The notes below the pieces were generated by a model. The model was not told the DNA's origin and ran no database searches. It worked only from the letters and a program-made list of their open reading frames with translations. The position numbers and the translations under genes were made by a program. 64,000 bases of DNA, taken from contig NZ_CP051131.1 of assembly GCF_013378075.1 (NCBI RefSeq), forward strand, positions 496,001 to 560,000, written 5' to 3'. This DNA is from Parasphingopyxis algicola (GTDB lineage: Bacteria > Pseudomonadota > Alphaproteobacteria > Sphingomonadales > Sphingomonadaceae). This document shows, in pieces, positions 18,419 to 28,082 of this stretch (position 1 is the stretch's first letter; each line of letters starts with the position of its first letter).

Positions 18419-19272
18419 CGCGCGGCCATCCATTCCGCCAGCATGATATCGAGTTCCTCTTCCCAATGTCTCGGTGTGCCGGTTATCGGCCAGGTTGCCG
18501 TGCAATCAAGCACGCTCGAGCGCGGTCTCGAGGCCGGGGACGGATAATCGGCGGTGGCTACCGGATCGATGGCGCCGGCCGGCCGAACGCCCGCCGATCG
18601 GGCCTTGTCGGCGATCGTACGCGCAAAATCATACCAGGTCGCGCTGCCCCGATCGGTGAAGTGATGGATACCGGTCGCATCGTGTTCCGCCAGTATCCAG
18701 ATTGCCCTGGCGAGGCTGTTCACATGGGTGGGAACGCCTGTTTGATCGGCAACGACGCGCACCGGCCCGGCATCGGTCATCCGGTCGAGTATAAGGGTCG
18801 CGAAATTGCGCCGGTGCGCGCCGTACAACCAGGACGTCCGAACCAGCAAATTGCCGGAGGCGGCGAGAACCGGATGTTCCCCGGCCTGTTTCGATCGTCC
18901 GTAGGCGTTTATCGGGTTGGTCGGGGCCTCGGGCCCGATCGGCCCGTCGTCTTGTCCGTCGAACACATAATCGGTCGAAAGGTGCACCAGCTTGGCGTCA
19001 TGGGCCGAACAGGCGTGCGCAACGGCCGCCGCTCCCTCGCAATTGACCCGAAACGCCGCCGCTTCCTGTCGCTCCGCCGCATCGACGTGCGTGTAGGCGG
19101 CGGCGTTCACGACCAGATCGGGGCGCGTCGCCTCCAGCGCCGCCGCCAATGCCGCATCGTCGACTATATCGAGCGCGTGCCGCGCCAGTGCGGCGGCGTT
19201 CCATTCCTTGGGCAGGGTCTTGCGGAGTGCCCGTCCCAATTGCCCGCCGGCGCCGAGAATAAGCGCTTTCAT
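18415..19272 (-). CDS. rmlD: dTDP-4-dehydrorhamnose reductase
   Basis: The final step of dTDP-L-rhamnose synthesis, NAD(P)H reduction of dTDP-4-keto-rhamnose. The protein is 285 residues; ILGAGGQLGRALRK is the cofactor-binding motif, VNAAAYTHVDAAE is the conserved family block, and YGRSKQAGE contains the catalytic Tyr and Lys. Its start overlaps the rmlC stop (ATGA) and its stop overlaps the rmlB start, pointing to coupled translation and balanced enzyme levels. Confidence 0.96.
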   Translation of the reverse strand: MKALILGAGGQLGRALRKTLPKEWNAAALARHALDIVDDAALAAALEATRPDLVVNAAAYTHVDAAERQEAAAFRVNCEGAAAVAHACSAHDAKLVHLSTDYVFDGQDDGPIGPEAPTNPINAYGRSKQAGEHPVLAASGNLLVRTSWLYGAHRRNFATLILDRMTDAGPVRVVADQTGVPTHVNSLARAIWILAEHDATGIHHFTDRGSATWYDFARTIADKARSAGVRPAGAIDPVATADYPSPASRPRSSVLDCTATWPITGTPRHWEEELDIMLAEWMAAR

Positions 19273-19817
19273 GCGTAGAGATCGGCTTGTTCGAGGCGCA
19301 CGCCCTTTTCATCCGCGTCCGAGAGTATCGGCTCTTCGCCGTCCGGAAGCGGCCATTCGACCGCGACATCCGGGTCGTTCCAGATGATCGTCCGTTGATG
19401 CGCGGGGGCATGATAGGCTGTGCATTTATAGTCTACATGGGCGACACCGGAGAGCGTCAGAAAGCCATGGCCGAAGCCGGGCGGTATCCAGAGCATTCGT
19501 CTGTTTTGCGCGCTGAGTTCGCGACCGGTCCAATGCGCGAATGTTGGCGAAGCGCGCCGCAAATCGACCGCGACATCGAAAATCCGTCCGCGAGAGGCCC
19601 TGACGAGTTTACCCTGTGGCTGTTCGATCTGATAGTGGATGCCGCGCAGCACATATCGGCGCGATCGGCTGTGATTGTCCTGGACCCACGGACCGGCGAT
19701 GCCAGCGTCGGCGAACCGCTCTTCGCGCCAGATTTCCGAGAAATCTCCCCGTTTGTCGGCAAATGCCTCCGGCTTCACGAGTTTCACATCGGCGATATCG
19801 GTGGCGGTAAATCGCAT
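19269..19817 (-). CDS. rmlC: dTDP-4-dehydrorhamnose 3,5-epimerase
   Basis: Epimerises C3 and C5 of dTDP-4-keto-6-deoxyglucose. The protein is 182 residues with a cupin fold. Conserved features are SEIWREERFADAGI, the His of GIHYQIEQPQGKLVR, and WIPPGFGHGFLTLSG followed by VDYKCTAYHAP with the catalytic Tyr region. The start overlaps the rmlA stop by 1 nt (TGATG). Confidence 0.96.
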   Translation of the reverse strand: MRFTATDIADVKLVKPEAFADKRGDFSEIWREERFADAGIAGPWVQDNHSRSRRYVLRGIHYQIEQPQGKLVRASRGRIFDVAVDLRRASPTFAHWTGRELSAQNRRMLWIPPGFGHGFLTLSGVAHVDYKCTAYHAPAHQRTIIWNDPDVAVEWPLPDGEEPILSDADEKGVRLEQADLYA

Positions 19818-20695
19818 CAGCCGACCTCGTCCGTGATCCGAACCAGGTAATCACCATAGCCGCTGCTGCCGATCGACCGTCCCAGATCGCGGAGCTGCGC
19901 GGTCGTGATAAACCCCTTTCGCCACGCGATTTCCTCCGGACAGCAGATTTTCATGCCCTGTCGGTCTTCAATGATCCGCACGAACTGACTGGCGTCGGTC
20001 AGTGCGGCCTGCGTACCGGTATCGAGCCACGCATAGCCGCGCCCCATGGTTTCGGCATGGAGTTCGCCATTCTCGAGATAGATCCGGTTCAGATCCGTGA
20101 TCTCCAACTCGCCGCGCGGCGACGGCCGAAGCGAGTGGGCATATTCGCTGGCCCGGCCGTCGTAGAAATAGAGACCCGTTACCGCATGGTGCGATTGCGG
20201 CGCGATCGGCTTTTCTTCGATCGCCGCCGCCCGGCCGTCGGGCCCGAAAGAAATCACGCCATAGGCCGTCGGATCCTTGACCGCATAGCTGAACACCGTG
20301 GCGCCGGCGGTGCGGGCCGTCGCCGACGACAACAGATTCTCGAGCCCGGCTCCGAAGAAGATATTGTCGCCCAGAATGAGTGCGGATGGCGCTCCGTCGA
20401 TGAACGACTCGCCGATCAACAATGCGTCGGCAATGCCGTCGGGTTCGACCTGCGATGCGTAGGAAAAGGTAACGCCCCATTGACTGCCGTCGCCGAGCAG
20501 CCTTTCGAACTGCCGCTTGTCGTCCGGCCTTGTGATCAGCAGGATGTCCGATATGCCCGCCAGAAGCAGCGTACATAGCGGATAGTAGATCATCGGCTTG
20601 TCGTAGATCGGCAGCAATTGCTTGGAGACGGATGCGGTCAGCGGGTGCAGGCGTGTGCCCGACCCTCCCGCCAATATGATTCCTCGCCGTGTCAC
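19817..20695 (-). CDS. rmlA: Glucose-1-phosphate thymidylyltransferase
   Basis: The first enzyme of the pathway: glucose-1-phosphate + dTTP to dTDP-glucose + PPi. The protein is 292 residues, the normal length, with the nucleotidyltransferase motif IILAGGSGTRLHPLT at the N-terminus, KQLLPIYDKPMIYYPL, and LGDNIFFGAGL. GTG 20695 is preferred because GGAAGG lies upstream and the family motif starts five residues in. The open frame extends to 20866 but that would run into the divergent MBL gene's promoter. First gene of the rmlACDB operon. Confidence 0.95.
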   Translation of the reverse strand: MTRRGIILAGGSGTRLHPLTASVSKQLLPIYDKPMIYYPLCTLLLAGISDILLITRPDDKRQFERLLGDGSQWGVTFSYASQVEPDGIADALLIGESFIDGAPSALILGDNIFFGAGLENLLSSATARTAGATVFSYAVKDPTAYGVISFGPDGRAAAIEEKPIAPQSHHAVTGLYFYDGRASEYAHSLRPSPRGELEITDLNRIYLENGELHAETMGRGYAWLDTGTQAALTDASQFVRIIEDRQGMKICCPEEIAWRKGFITTAQLRDLGRSIGSSGYGDYLVRITDEVG

Positions 20696-20762
20696 CGCCT
20701 TCCCCCCTGGACTGCCGGTTCCCGAATGGAGCGCGTAGGGAACTGTCTCCGTTCGCGCAATA

Positions 20763-20782
20763 GATAGCGCTAAATGGCTATC
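20763..20782. promoter_or_regulatory. Inverted repeat in the rmlA/MBL divergent spacer
   Basis: GATAGC (20763-20768) and GCTATC (20777-20782) form a perfect inverted repeat with an 8-bp centre between two divergent genes, consistent with a regulator-binding site. The regulator is unknown. Confidence 0.35.
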
Positions 20783-20824
20783 ATTCGTGGCATAAAGCGG
20801 ATCCCGGATGCTTGGGAGAACAAA

Positions 20825-21781
20825 ATGGCGAAACACACGGCGTGGAATTATCGAAAAGGTCTCCACGATCTGGGTTCGGGAAACTGGGCCTGGCTGCAGC
20901 CGGACGGCGGATGGGGCTGGTCCAATTCGGGCCTGATCGTCGACGGCGATCGGTCGCTGCTGGTCGACACGCTGTTCGATGCGCGGCTGACCGCCGACAT
21001 GCTGGACGCGATGGCCGACGCGACGGGGCTATCCGGCGACGATATCGGGACCGTGGTCAACACCCATGCCAATGGCGACCACACCCATGGCAACGGGCTG
21101 TGCCGCCATGCCGAGATCATCGCCTCCGAAGCCAGCGCGAAGGAAATGGCGGAAGTCGACGCCGCCATGCTCCACACAATGATGGAAGCGGCGCCCGGAC
21201 TCGGGCCGACGGGCCGGTACCTGCTCGATATTTTCGGTGATTTCGATTTCGCGAACGTCGCGGAGCGCGCTCCGACGAAAACCTTCTCCGGAGAGCTGGA
21301 ACTGAAGGTCGGCGACAAGCGGGTCTCGCTGATCGAGGTCGGGCCCGCGCATACGGCGGGTGACGTGCTCGTCCATCTGCCCGACGACCGGATCGTCTAT
21401 ACCGGCGATATCCTGTTCATCGACGGAACGCCGATCATGTGGGCGGGGCCGGTCGGCAACTGGATCTCGGCCTGCGACCGGATCCTCGCCATGGATGTCG
21501 AGGCGATCGTTCCCGGCCACGGACCGATCGCCGACAAGGCCGATGTGCGGAAATTGCAGGACTATCTGCGGTTCGTCGATCGCGAAGCCCGCCAGCGCTT
21601 CGATGCCGGCCTCTCGGTCCGCGATGCGGCGCACGACATCGCGCTCGGCGATTATGCAAGCTGGATCGATGCCGAGCGGATCGCGGTCAATGTCGACACG
21701 CTCTACCGCGAGTATCGCGGCGACGCGTCGGCGCCCGATATCGTCGGTCTGTTCTCGCTCATGGCGGAACTCAAGCGCTGA
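20825..21781 (+). CDS. MBL-fold metallo-hydrolase
   Basis: A 318-residue metallo-beta-lactamase-fold hydrolase. The metal site reads NTHANGDHTHGNG (H-x-x-G-D-H), followed by GPAHTAGDVLVHLP and IVPGHGPIADKADV, giving the full set of His/Asp ligands expected for a dinuclear site. ATG 20825 is used because GGGAGA is correctly spaced; an earlier in-frame ATG at 20774 would overlap the promoter region. It resembles quinoprotein-relay or cyclase-like MBL proteins of unassigned substrate. It is divergent from rmlA and has no obvious pathway partner. Confidence 0.9.
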   Translation: MAKHTAWNYRKGLHDLGSGNWAWLQPDGGWGWSNSGLIVDGDRSLLVDTLFDARLTADMLDAMADATGLSGDDIGTVVNTHANGDHTHGNGLCRHAEIIASEASAKEMAEVDAAMLHTMMEAAPGLGPTGRYLLDIFGDFDFANVAERAPTKTFSGELELKVGDKRVSLIEVGPAHTAGDVLVHLPDDRIVYTGDILFIDGTPIMWAGPVGNWISACDRILAMDVEAIVPGHGPIADKADVRKLQDYLRFVDREARQRFDAGLSVRDAAHDIALGDYASWIDAERIAVNVDTLYREYRGDASAPDIVGLFSLMAELKR

Positions 21782-21783
21782 GA

Positions 21784-22044
21784 TCAGAGCTCCGATTGCC
21801 AGCGGTTTGCGAGTTTGCGGAGTCGTTTATGCCGGGGCTTTCTCGGCGTGGCGTCGAGTATCTTCGCGCCGCCGAGAAATACCGCGCCGGTGCAGCACAG
21901 CGCCAGCACGATCCCGGTCGGCCCCTTGTATTGGATAAGGTAGAGCTGGGCGCGGGCCGTCGCACCCACGGCGAGCGCATAGATGATCAGATAGGCCTCG
22001 AACCGGTTCTTGATGACGAACAGCCGGGCGACACGATTCCACAT
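21784..22044 (-). CDS. Small conserved two-helix membrane protein
   Basis: An 86-residue protein with an amphipathic N-terminus (MWNRVARLFVIKNRFEAYLI), two hydrophobic segments (YLIIYALAVGATAR and GIVLALCCTGAVFLGGA) and a strongly basic tail (TPRKPRHKRLRKLANR). I recognise it only as a conserved hypothetical type seen in sphingomonads; function unknown. It ends 2 bp from the MBL gene (convergent). Confidence 0.75.
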   Translation of the reverse strand: MWNRVARLFVIKNRFEAYLIIYALAVGATARAQLYLIQYKGPTGIVLALCCTGAVFLGGAKILDATPRKPRHKRLRKLANRWQSEL

Positions 22045-22139
22045 AGGGAATTATTAAGCAATTGCCGTGCCAATCCCGGAAATCCGGCATTCCGCGATTA
22101 AGGGACATGGTAAATTGTAAGTTAATCCGACAATGGCGC

Positions 22140-23393
22140 TCAGATCAGTTCGGTCAGGGACAGCGCCTCGTACAGGGCCGCGCGCGCCGAGGCGATCCGC
22201 GCCCATAAATCCGGATCGGCCAGCGCATCGCCGTCGATCGTTTCCGGCCATTCCGAGGCGATGACCGCGCCGACGGCATCGAGCTTGGCCTCGTCCATCA
22301 GGAAGCGGGGATCGACGGTGCCCGGATCGGCGAGCACGCGGAGGCGCAGGCAGGCGGGCCCGCCACCATTGGCCATAGACTGGCGCACATCGACCGGTAT
22401 CAGTTTCCGGATCGGCCCATTGCCGGCGACCATTTCCTCGAGCCAGGGCCAGACGGCTTCGCTTTCCCGGGCTTCGGTCGGCAGGATCAGCGCCATCCCG
22501 CCCTCGGGAAGGGTTACGAGCTGGGCGTTGAACAGATAGGTCTTGATCGCCTCGCGGAGCGACACCCGGTCGGCGGGAACTTCGACGATGACGACCTCGG
22601 GCATCAGCGCGCGCAGCCCCTTATAGAGCGTATCGGGATCGGTGAAGGCCTGTTCGTGGCAGAGCAGGACGGTCTCGTTCGCGACGGCGACGACGTCGTT
22701 ATGAAAGGCCCCGGCGGCGATTGCGGCGGGTGACTGTTCGATGAACAGCGTCCTGTCGGGATCGAGCCGGTGCTTGCGCGCGACCGCTTGGGATGCTTCG
22801 ACATGCTGGCGGGCGGGGTAGGGGCCGCCGCTCTCGCCATAGACGAATATCTCGATACCCGGCTCGGCATGGGCGGGCGCGAGCCGCATGAAATTCGCGG
22901 CACCCTCGTCGCCGAACGGCGCGGGCACCGGTTCGTGGACCGCGAAATGCGCATCGTCGGCGAAAGCCGTTTTCAGCTGGGCCATCGTTTCCGGCCATTC
23001 ATGGCTGCGATGCGGCATCGTCACGAGATTGGCCGGGGTCATGTGGCAGCGGCCGTCGTCGGTGTCGGGCGCCGGGGAGACCGTGGCGGCGTTTGCCGTC
23101 CACATCGAGGAGGCGGACATGGCGTTGGCGAGCAAGGCGGGGCCGGCATGGGCGGCGTCGGTGCTCAGTGTTGCGAGCCAGGCCGTGTCCGGCCGCCGTT
23201 GCGGCAGAAACGCGCCCTGGACGAGCCCGAGCCGGATATTGGTGCGCATCTTCTCGATGCCCTGTAGCGCAGCGGCTCTCGGTTCCGAGATCCGCCCCGC
23301 ATTCTGCGCCGATGCGAGATTGCCGAGGCTGAGCCCGGCATAGTTGTGCGACGGCCCGATGATCCCGTCGAAATTGATTTCTGCCAGAGCCAT
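22140..23393 (-). CDS. astB: N-succinylarginine dihydrolase
   Basis: The second step of the arginine succinyltransferase pathway: N2-succinylarginine to N2-succinylornithine + 2 NH3 + CO2. The protein is 417 residues. The N-terminal EINFDGIIGPSHNYAGLSLG is diagnostic, AFHNDVVAVANE carries the catalytic His, and GGGPACLRLRVLAD carries the nucleophilic Cys near the C-terminus. It lies 12 bp downstream of astA on the same strand and is certainly co-transcribed. astC, astD and astE are not in the window. Confidence 0.97.
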   Translation of the reverse strand: MALAEINFDGIIGPSHNYAGLSLGNLASAQNAGRISEPRAAALQGIEKMRTNIRLGLVQGAFLPQRRPDTAWLATLSTDAAHAGPALLANAMSASSMWTANAATVSPAPDTDDGRCHMTPANLVTMPHRSHEWPETMAQLKTAFADDAHFAVHEPVPAPFGDEGAANFMRLAPAHAEPGIEIFVYGESGGPYPARQHVEASQAVARKHRLDPDRTLFIEQSPAAIAAGAFHNDVVAVANETVLLCHEQAFTDPDTLYKGLRALMPEVVIVEVPADRVSLREAIKTYLFNAQLVTLPEGGMALILPTEARESEAVWPWLEEMVAGNGPIRKLIPVDVRQSMANGGGPACLRLRVLADPGTVDPRFLMDEAKLDAVGAVIASEWPETIDGDALADPDLWARIASARAALYEALSLTELI

Positions 23394-23405
23394 GATGCCG
23401 TTCCC

Positions 23406-24422
23406 CTAGCGCGGCACGTAGCGGATCGCTGTGCCCGTATCGGCGTCCAGCGTTTTTGCGGCGTCGGCATCGATCTCGACCTCCTGGTCGCCGCGCATCG
23501 TGATGTCGGCATAGCAGCAGCGAAAGCCCTCGAGCGTACCGGTGGCCGCCAGCGATTGCGTCGCATCGCCGCCGTCGATCGCCGCGATCGTCGCCGTGCG
23601 CGATTCCGCGACGCTCTTCACCCGGTCGATATCGGCTTCCATGGTCGGGCCGCCGTCGAAGATGTCGATATAATTATTGTAGCGAAAACCTTCCTTTTCG
23701 AGCATCCGCATCGCCGCGCGGCCCGAAGGGTGGGGCACGCCGATCACCGAGCGCGCGCTGTCGGGCAGCATGTTCAGATAGATCGGATGTTTGGGCATCA
23801 GGTCGGCGATGAACTGGTGCCCGTTGCGCGCGTTGAATTCGTCGGCTTCCTGGAAGGACATGCCGAAAAATTTGCCGGCAAGCGCGTCCCAGAAGGCCGA
23901 TCCGCCGGCCTCGTCGATGACGCCGCGCAGCTCGGCGATCACCGTGTCGCCGAACCGTTCGCGATGCATGGCGATAAAGAGATAGCGGCTGCGCGCTAGC
24001 AGCATGCCCAGCCCGCCGGCGCGCTCGTTGGGATGAAGGAACAGCCCGCCGACTTCCGACGCACCTTCATAATCGGTCGTCAACGACAGAATCTTCGAGG
24101 TGAAGGTCCGGTCGAGTTCCTGGCTGTGCTGCGTATAGGTGTTGATCCGGTAACTGTAGAAGGGCCAGCGCTTACCCACCGCGGCGAAGATCTGCGCCGT
24201 GCCGCGCACCTGTCCCGTCTCGGTACTTTCGAGCGCGAGGAGGAACAGGTCGTTGGCGGATTCGCCCTCGGTCTTGGCGAAGGCCTCTTCGGACCGCGCC
24301 AGCTTCTCGTTGAGCGCCGCGCGGTCGGGCGGCAGGTTGGTGAACCCGCCGCCGGTCAGCTTGGCCATTTCGTACAATTGGTCGACATCGTCGCGGCGTG
24401 CGGCCCGGACAACGAAACTCAT
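23406..24422 (-). CDS. astA: Arginine N-succinyltransferase
   Basis: Transfers succinyl from succinyl-CoA to arginine, starting the ammonia-producing arginine catabolic route. The protein is 338 residues; FVVRAARRDDVDQLYEMAKLTGGGFTNLP at the N-terminus (quoted in part: DVDQLYEMAKLTGGGFTNLP) and EVGGLFLHPNERAGGLGMLL are the family signatures, and the fold is GNAT-like. A family B repeat lies in the 160-bp gap between it and the upstream M20 peptidase gene, which is on the same strand. Confidence 0.97.
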   Translation of the reverse strand: MSFVVRAARRDDVDQLYEMAKLTGGGFTNLPPDRAALNEKLARSEEAFAKTEGESANDLFLLALESTETGQVRGTAQIFAAVGKRWPFYSYRINTYTQHSQELDRTFTSKILSLTTDYEGASEVGGLFLHPNERAGGLGMLLARSRYLFIAMHRERFGDTVIAELRGVIDEAGGSAFWDALAGKFFGMSFQEADEFNARNGHQFIADLMPKHPIYLNMLPDSARSVIGVPHPSGRAAMRMLEKEGFRYNNYIDIFDGGPTMEADIDRVKSVAESRTATIAAIDGGDATQSLAATGTLEGFRCCYADITMRGDQEVEIDADAAKTLDADTGTAIRYVPR

Positions 24423-24453
24423 GCTATTGTGCCTCCAGCAAACAGATCGGGTT

Positions 24454-24558
24454 CGTCATTGCGAGGAAGCCCGAACTTGTTTCGGGGTGACGAAGCAATC
24501 CAGAGCCACATGCGATGCTCCTTTGGCTCTGGATTGCCTCGCTGCGCTCGCAATGACG
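24454..24558. repeat. Palindromic repeat, family B copy 2
   Basis: CGTCATTGCGAGGAAGCCCG on the left and GCTGCGCTCGCAATGACG on the right, with inner CAATCCAGAGCC / GGCTCTGGATTG. It is located between the M20 peptidase gene and astA, within what may be one operon. Confidence 0.88.
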
Positions 24559-24581
24559 ATTCAGGTTGCGGCAGGAGTTCT

Positions 24582-25790
24582 TCATAATCTTCCCCTCTGG
24601 GCGAGCCGGAGCAGCACCAGCGTGGAAAGCTGGGCCCGTTCCGGCAGGCTATCGACTATCAAGAATTCATCCGGCGAATGGATCGCGCCGCCGCGCACGC
24701 CCATCGTGTCGACCACGGGCACGCCGCACGCCGCGATATTGTTGCCGTCGCAGACCCCGCCCGTCGATTTCCAGGCGATGTCGAGGCCAAGATCGGCGCC
24801 GCATTCCTTCACGAGCCCGAACAGCTTCTCGGCCTCCGGGTCGATCGGCTTGGGCGGCCGGCCGAAGCCGCCATGGACATGGATATCGACCTCGCGCCGC
24901 GCGGAAATATCGGCGACCGCTTCGTCGAGCAGTTTATGCGCACGCTCCTGATCCTCGAGCGTTTCGGGCCGCATGTTGAGGCGCAGCACGGCATGATCGG
25001 GCACGACATTGTTCGCGCCGCCGCCTTCGATCTTCGCCGGATTGACTTTGAGACCGGGCCCGATCCCTGCTTCAAGTTTCAGCGCCAGCTCCGCCGCCGC
25101 AAGCAGCGCGCTGCGGCCCTCTTCCGGGTTGCGGCCCGCATGGGCGCTTTTGCCGGAAATGATGATCGACCAGTTGCCGCTGCCGCCCCGCGCGCCGGCG
25201 AGCGTGCCGTCGGGCAGGGCGGGTTCGTAGGTCAGCGCCGCGAGCTTGCCGTTCGCCGCCTGGGCGAGCAGCGCGGCCGATCCCGGCGAGCCGATCTCCT
25301 CGTCCGAATTGATGACGACCTCATAGCCGATCCGTTCGGCGAGCGGCGACGCCTCGATCGCCTTAAGCGCCGACAGCATCAGCGCGATGCAGCCCTTCAT
25401 GTCCGTCACGCCCGGCCCGTTGAGCGTATTGTCGTCGAGCCAGGTGAGTTCCTGGAACGGATGGGTTTCGCCGAACACCGTGTCCATATGGCCGGTAAGG
25501 AGCACCTGGACCGGTGCATCGGGGCGCACGGTCACGTGCAAATTCTTCCCCGTCTCGCGCTGCACCACCGAACCGTCGGGTCGGACGATCTCGCCGGGCA
25601 CGGGATCGGCCAGTTCGAGATCGCCGGGCAGGGCGGCAAAGGCGTCGGCAAGCTCGCCGGCAACGCGCGCCAATCCGGCCAGATTGGCCGAGCCGCTGTT
25701 GATCTTCGCCCAGCGCTCGGTCTGTTCGAGCATCGGCTCGTCGGCGGCGCGCTCGAGGGCGTCGCGTTCGTCTTCCGTCATCTCTGTCAT
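24582..25790 (-). CDS. M20 family metallopeptidase (glutamate carboxypeptidase-like)
   Basis: A 402-residue zinc amidohydrolase. Metal-binding motifs are LLTGHMDTVFG (His), GPGVTDMKGCI (Asp), NSDEEIGSPGS (catalytic Glu pair) and GGAIHSPDEFL (C-terminal His), with a lid/dimerisation domain in between (GKSAHAGRNPEEGRSA). The closest family resemblance is to glutamate carboxypeptidase (CPG2) and ArgE/DapE. ATG 25790 is chosen because the upstream extension to 25880 is Arg/Pro-rich without family similarity. It sits upstream of astA-astB on the same strand. One inference is that it removes a succinyl or acyl group from glutamate or ornithine in place of astE. Confidence 0.9.
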   Translation of the reverse strand: MTEMTEDERDALERAADEPMLEQTERWAKINSGSANLAGLARVAGELADAFAALPGDLELADPVPGEIVRPDGSVVQRETGKNLHVTVRPDAPVQVLLTGHMDTVFGETHPFQELTWLDDNTLNGPGVTDMKGCIALMLSALKAIEASPLAERIGYEVVINSDEEIGSPGSAALLAQAANGKLAALTYEPALPDGTLAGARGGSGNWSIIISGKSAHAGRNPEEGRSALLAAAELALKLEAGIGPGLKVNPAKIEGGGANNVVPDHAVLRLNMRPETLEDQERAHKLLDEAVADISARREVDIHVHGGFGRPPKPIDPEAEKLFGLVKECGADLGLDIAWKSTGGVCDGNNIAACGVPVVDTMGVRGGAIHSPDEFLIVDSLPERAQLSTLVLLRLAQRGRL

Positions 25791-25924
25791 CGCGACCGCC
25801 TTAGGACGAGACGGGCCGTGCGTCACCACCTTGCATCCCCAAACGCGACGCGGCATAGGGCGGCTTCTCCTCCCCACCATCTGCCGACCAATGGCGCATC
25901 GCGCTGTGCGAACAGGGAGTATCC

Positions 25925-28081
25925 ATGTCTGATTATGTCGAGCGCGCGGGCCTGCGCGTAGATTCGCGTTTCGCCCGCTTCACCGAATCCGAGGCGCTGG
26001 CCGGCCTCGATATCGCGCCCGAGCAGTTCTGGCGGGGGATGGCGGCCATCTATCGCGATTTCGCGCCGGAGAACCGGGCGTTGCTCGAAAAGCGCGAGCA
26101 ACTTCAGGCGCGGATCGACGCGTGGCATGAGGCGCATCGCGGCCGACCCGTCGACCAGGCCGAATATCGCAGTTTCCTGACCGAAATCGGCTACCTCGTG
26201 CCCGAACCCGAGGCGTTCGAGATCGGCACCGGGAATGTCGACGACGAAGTCGCGCGGATCGCCGGGCCGCAGCTCGTCGTGCCAGTGCTCAACGACCGCT
26301 TCCTCCTGAACGCCGCCAATGCGCGCTGGGGCAGCCTCTATGACGCGCTGTATGGCACGGACGTCCTGCCCGGGAGCCCGAAACCGGGCGGTTACGACGC
26401 GGAGCGCGGCGCGCAGGTGATCGCGGCGGCGCGCGACCTGCTCGACGAATTCCTGCCGCTCGCCGATGGCAGCTGGGCGGACTATGCGGGCGGCACGCCC
26501 GGTCTGAAGGACCCGGCCCAGCTCGTCGGGACGAACGGCGAATCCATGCTGTTCCGGCACAACGGCCTGCATATCGAGGTCGCGATCGACCGCGACCACC
26601 CGATCGGCAAGACCGACAAAGCCGGTATCTCCGATGTGATCGTCGAGGCGGCGCTCACCACGATTGTCGATCTGGAAGATTCGGTCGCCGCGGTCGACGC
26701 CGAGGACAAGGTGCTGGCCTATCGCCACTGGCTGGGCCTGATGCGCGGCGATCTCGAAGCAAAATTCGCCAAGGGCGGCCGGACGATGACGCGCGCGCTC
26801 GCGGATGACAGGCGATATACGCCCGTTAGTCCTGAGCTTGTCGAAGGACGTCTATCGGAGGAGAATCGGGCTTCGACAGGCTCAGCCCTAACGGATGAAA
26901 TCGTCTTGCCCGGCCGCAGCCTGCTGTTCGTCCGCAATGTCGGCCATCTGATGACCAATCCGGCGGTGCTGCTGCCCGACGGATCGGAAGCGCCCGAGGG
27001 CATTCTCGACGGCATCATGACGAGCCTGATCGCGATGCACGACCTCAAGGGGCTCGGGCGATACCGCAACAGCCGCGCCGGTTCGGTCTATATCGTGAAG
27101 CCCAAGATGCACGGGCCTGAGGAAGTCGCGTTCACCGACCGGCTGTTCGACGCGGTCGAGGATATGCTGGGGCTCGAACGGCATACGCTGAAAGTGGGCG
27201 TGATGGATGAGGAACGGCGGACATCGGCCAATCTCGCCGCCTGCATCCATGCGGTGAAGGATCGGATCGTCTTCATCAACACCGGGTTCCTCGATCGCAC
27301 CGGGGACGAGATCCACACCTCGATGCGGGCCGGCGCGATGATGCGCAAGGCGGCGATCAAGGAAGCCGGCTGGTTGCAGGCCTATGAGGCGCGCAACGTC
27401 CAGATCGGGCTCGCCGCCGGCTTTTCCGGCCGGGCGCAGATCGGCAAGGGCATGTGGCCCGCGCCCGATCTGATGGCGGACATGATGGAAGCCAAGATCG
27501 GCCATCCGCAAAGCGGAGCGAACACCGCCTGGGTGCCGAGCCCGACCGGCGCGACCCTGCACGCGCTCCACTATCACCGCGTCGACGTGTTCGAACGGCA
27601 AAAGGAACTGGAAGCCGAGCCGATCCCGTCGCTCGACACGCTGCTCACGATTCCGCTGGCCGAGGGAATCAACTGGTCGCCGGACGAAATCCGCGAGGAA
27701 CTCGACAATAATGCGCAAGGGATACTCGGCTATGTCGTGCGCTGGATCGACCAGGGCGTCGGCTGCTCCAAGGTGCCCGATATTCACGATGTCGGCCTGA
27801 TGGAGGACCGCGCGACCTTGCGGATCAGCTCGCAGCACATGGCCAACTGGCTCCACCACGGCGTGTGCAGCACCGAAGAGGTCGATGCGGCGCTCGCGCG
27901 GATGGCGGCCAAGGTCGACGGGCAGAATGCCGACGATCCCTCCTATGAGGCGATGACCGGGAACCCGGACAGTATCGCCTTCCAGGCGGCCCGCGCGCTG
28001 GTGTTCGAAGGCGTCGCGCAGCCCAGCGGCTATACCGAGCCCCTGCTCCACGAATATCGCCGCAAGGTGAAGGGCGACTGA
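25925..28081 (+). CDS. glcB: Malate synthase G, with in-frame repeat-derived insert
   Basis: Condenses glyoxylate with acetyl-CoA to malate in the glyoxylate shunt. The protein is 718 residues, near the usual 720. Family blocks include [13 protein letters not shown] at the start, [17 protein letters not shown] (acidic metal-site region), [36 protein letters not shown] and [20 protein letters not shown] near the end. Residues about 300-323 ([20 protein letters not shown] and following) come from a 72-bp palindromic repeat lying between DDRRYT and DEIVLPGRS. Frame is kept. It is divergent from the M20 peptidase gene. Confidence 0.97.
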   Translation: MSDYVERAGLRVDSRFARFTESEALAGLDIAPEQFWRGMAAIYRDFAPENRALLEKREQLQARIDAWHEAHRGRPVDQAEYRSFLTEIGYLVPEPEAFEIGTGNVDDEVARIAGPQLVVPVLNDRFLLNAANARWGSLYDALYGTDVLPGSPKPGGYDAERGAQVIAAARDLLDEFLPLADGSWADYAGGTPGLKDPAQLVGTNGESMLFRHNGLHIEVAIDRDHPIGKTDKAGISDVIVEAALTTIVDLEDSVAAVDAEDKVLAYRHWLGLMRGDLEAKFAKGGRTMTRALADDRRYTPVSPELVEGRLSEENRASTGSALTDEIVLPGRSLLFVRNVGHLMTNPAVLLPDGSEAPEGILDGIMTSLIAMHDLKGLGRYRNSRAGSVYIVKPKMHGPEEVAFTDRLFDAVEDMLGLERHTLKVGVMDEERRTSANLAACIHAVKDRIVFINTGFLDRTGDEIHTSMRAGAMMRKAAIKEAGWLQAYEARNVQIGLAAGFSGRAQIGKGMWPAPDLMADMMEAKIGHPQSGANTAWVPSPTGATLHALHYHRVDVFERQKELEAEPIPSLDTLLTIPLAEGINWSPDEIREELDNNAQGILGYVVRWIDQGVGCSKVPDIHDVGLMEDRATLRISSQHMANWLHHGVCSTEEVDAALARMAAKVDGQNADDPSYEAMTGNPDSIAFQAARALVFEGVAQPSGYTEPLLHEYRRKVKGD
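26823..26894. repeat. Palindromic repeat, family C, inside glcB
   Basis: The left arm CCGTTAGTCCTGAGCTTGTC and the right arm GACAGGCTCAGCCCTAACGG are near-complementary. The 72-bp length is a multiple of three, so the glcB reading frame survives with 24 added codons. The core (CTGAGCTTGTCGAAGGAC) is a well-known dispersed repeat in sphingomonads. A partial single arm occurs at 46968. Confidence 0.9.
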
Positions 28082-28082
28082 T

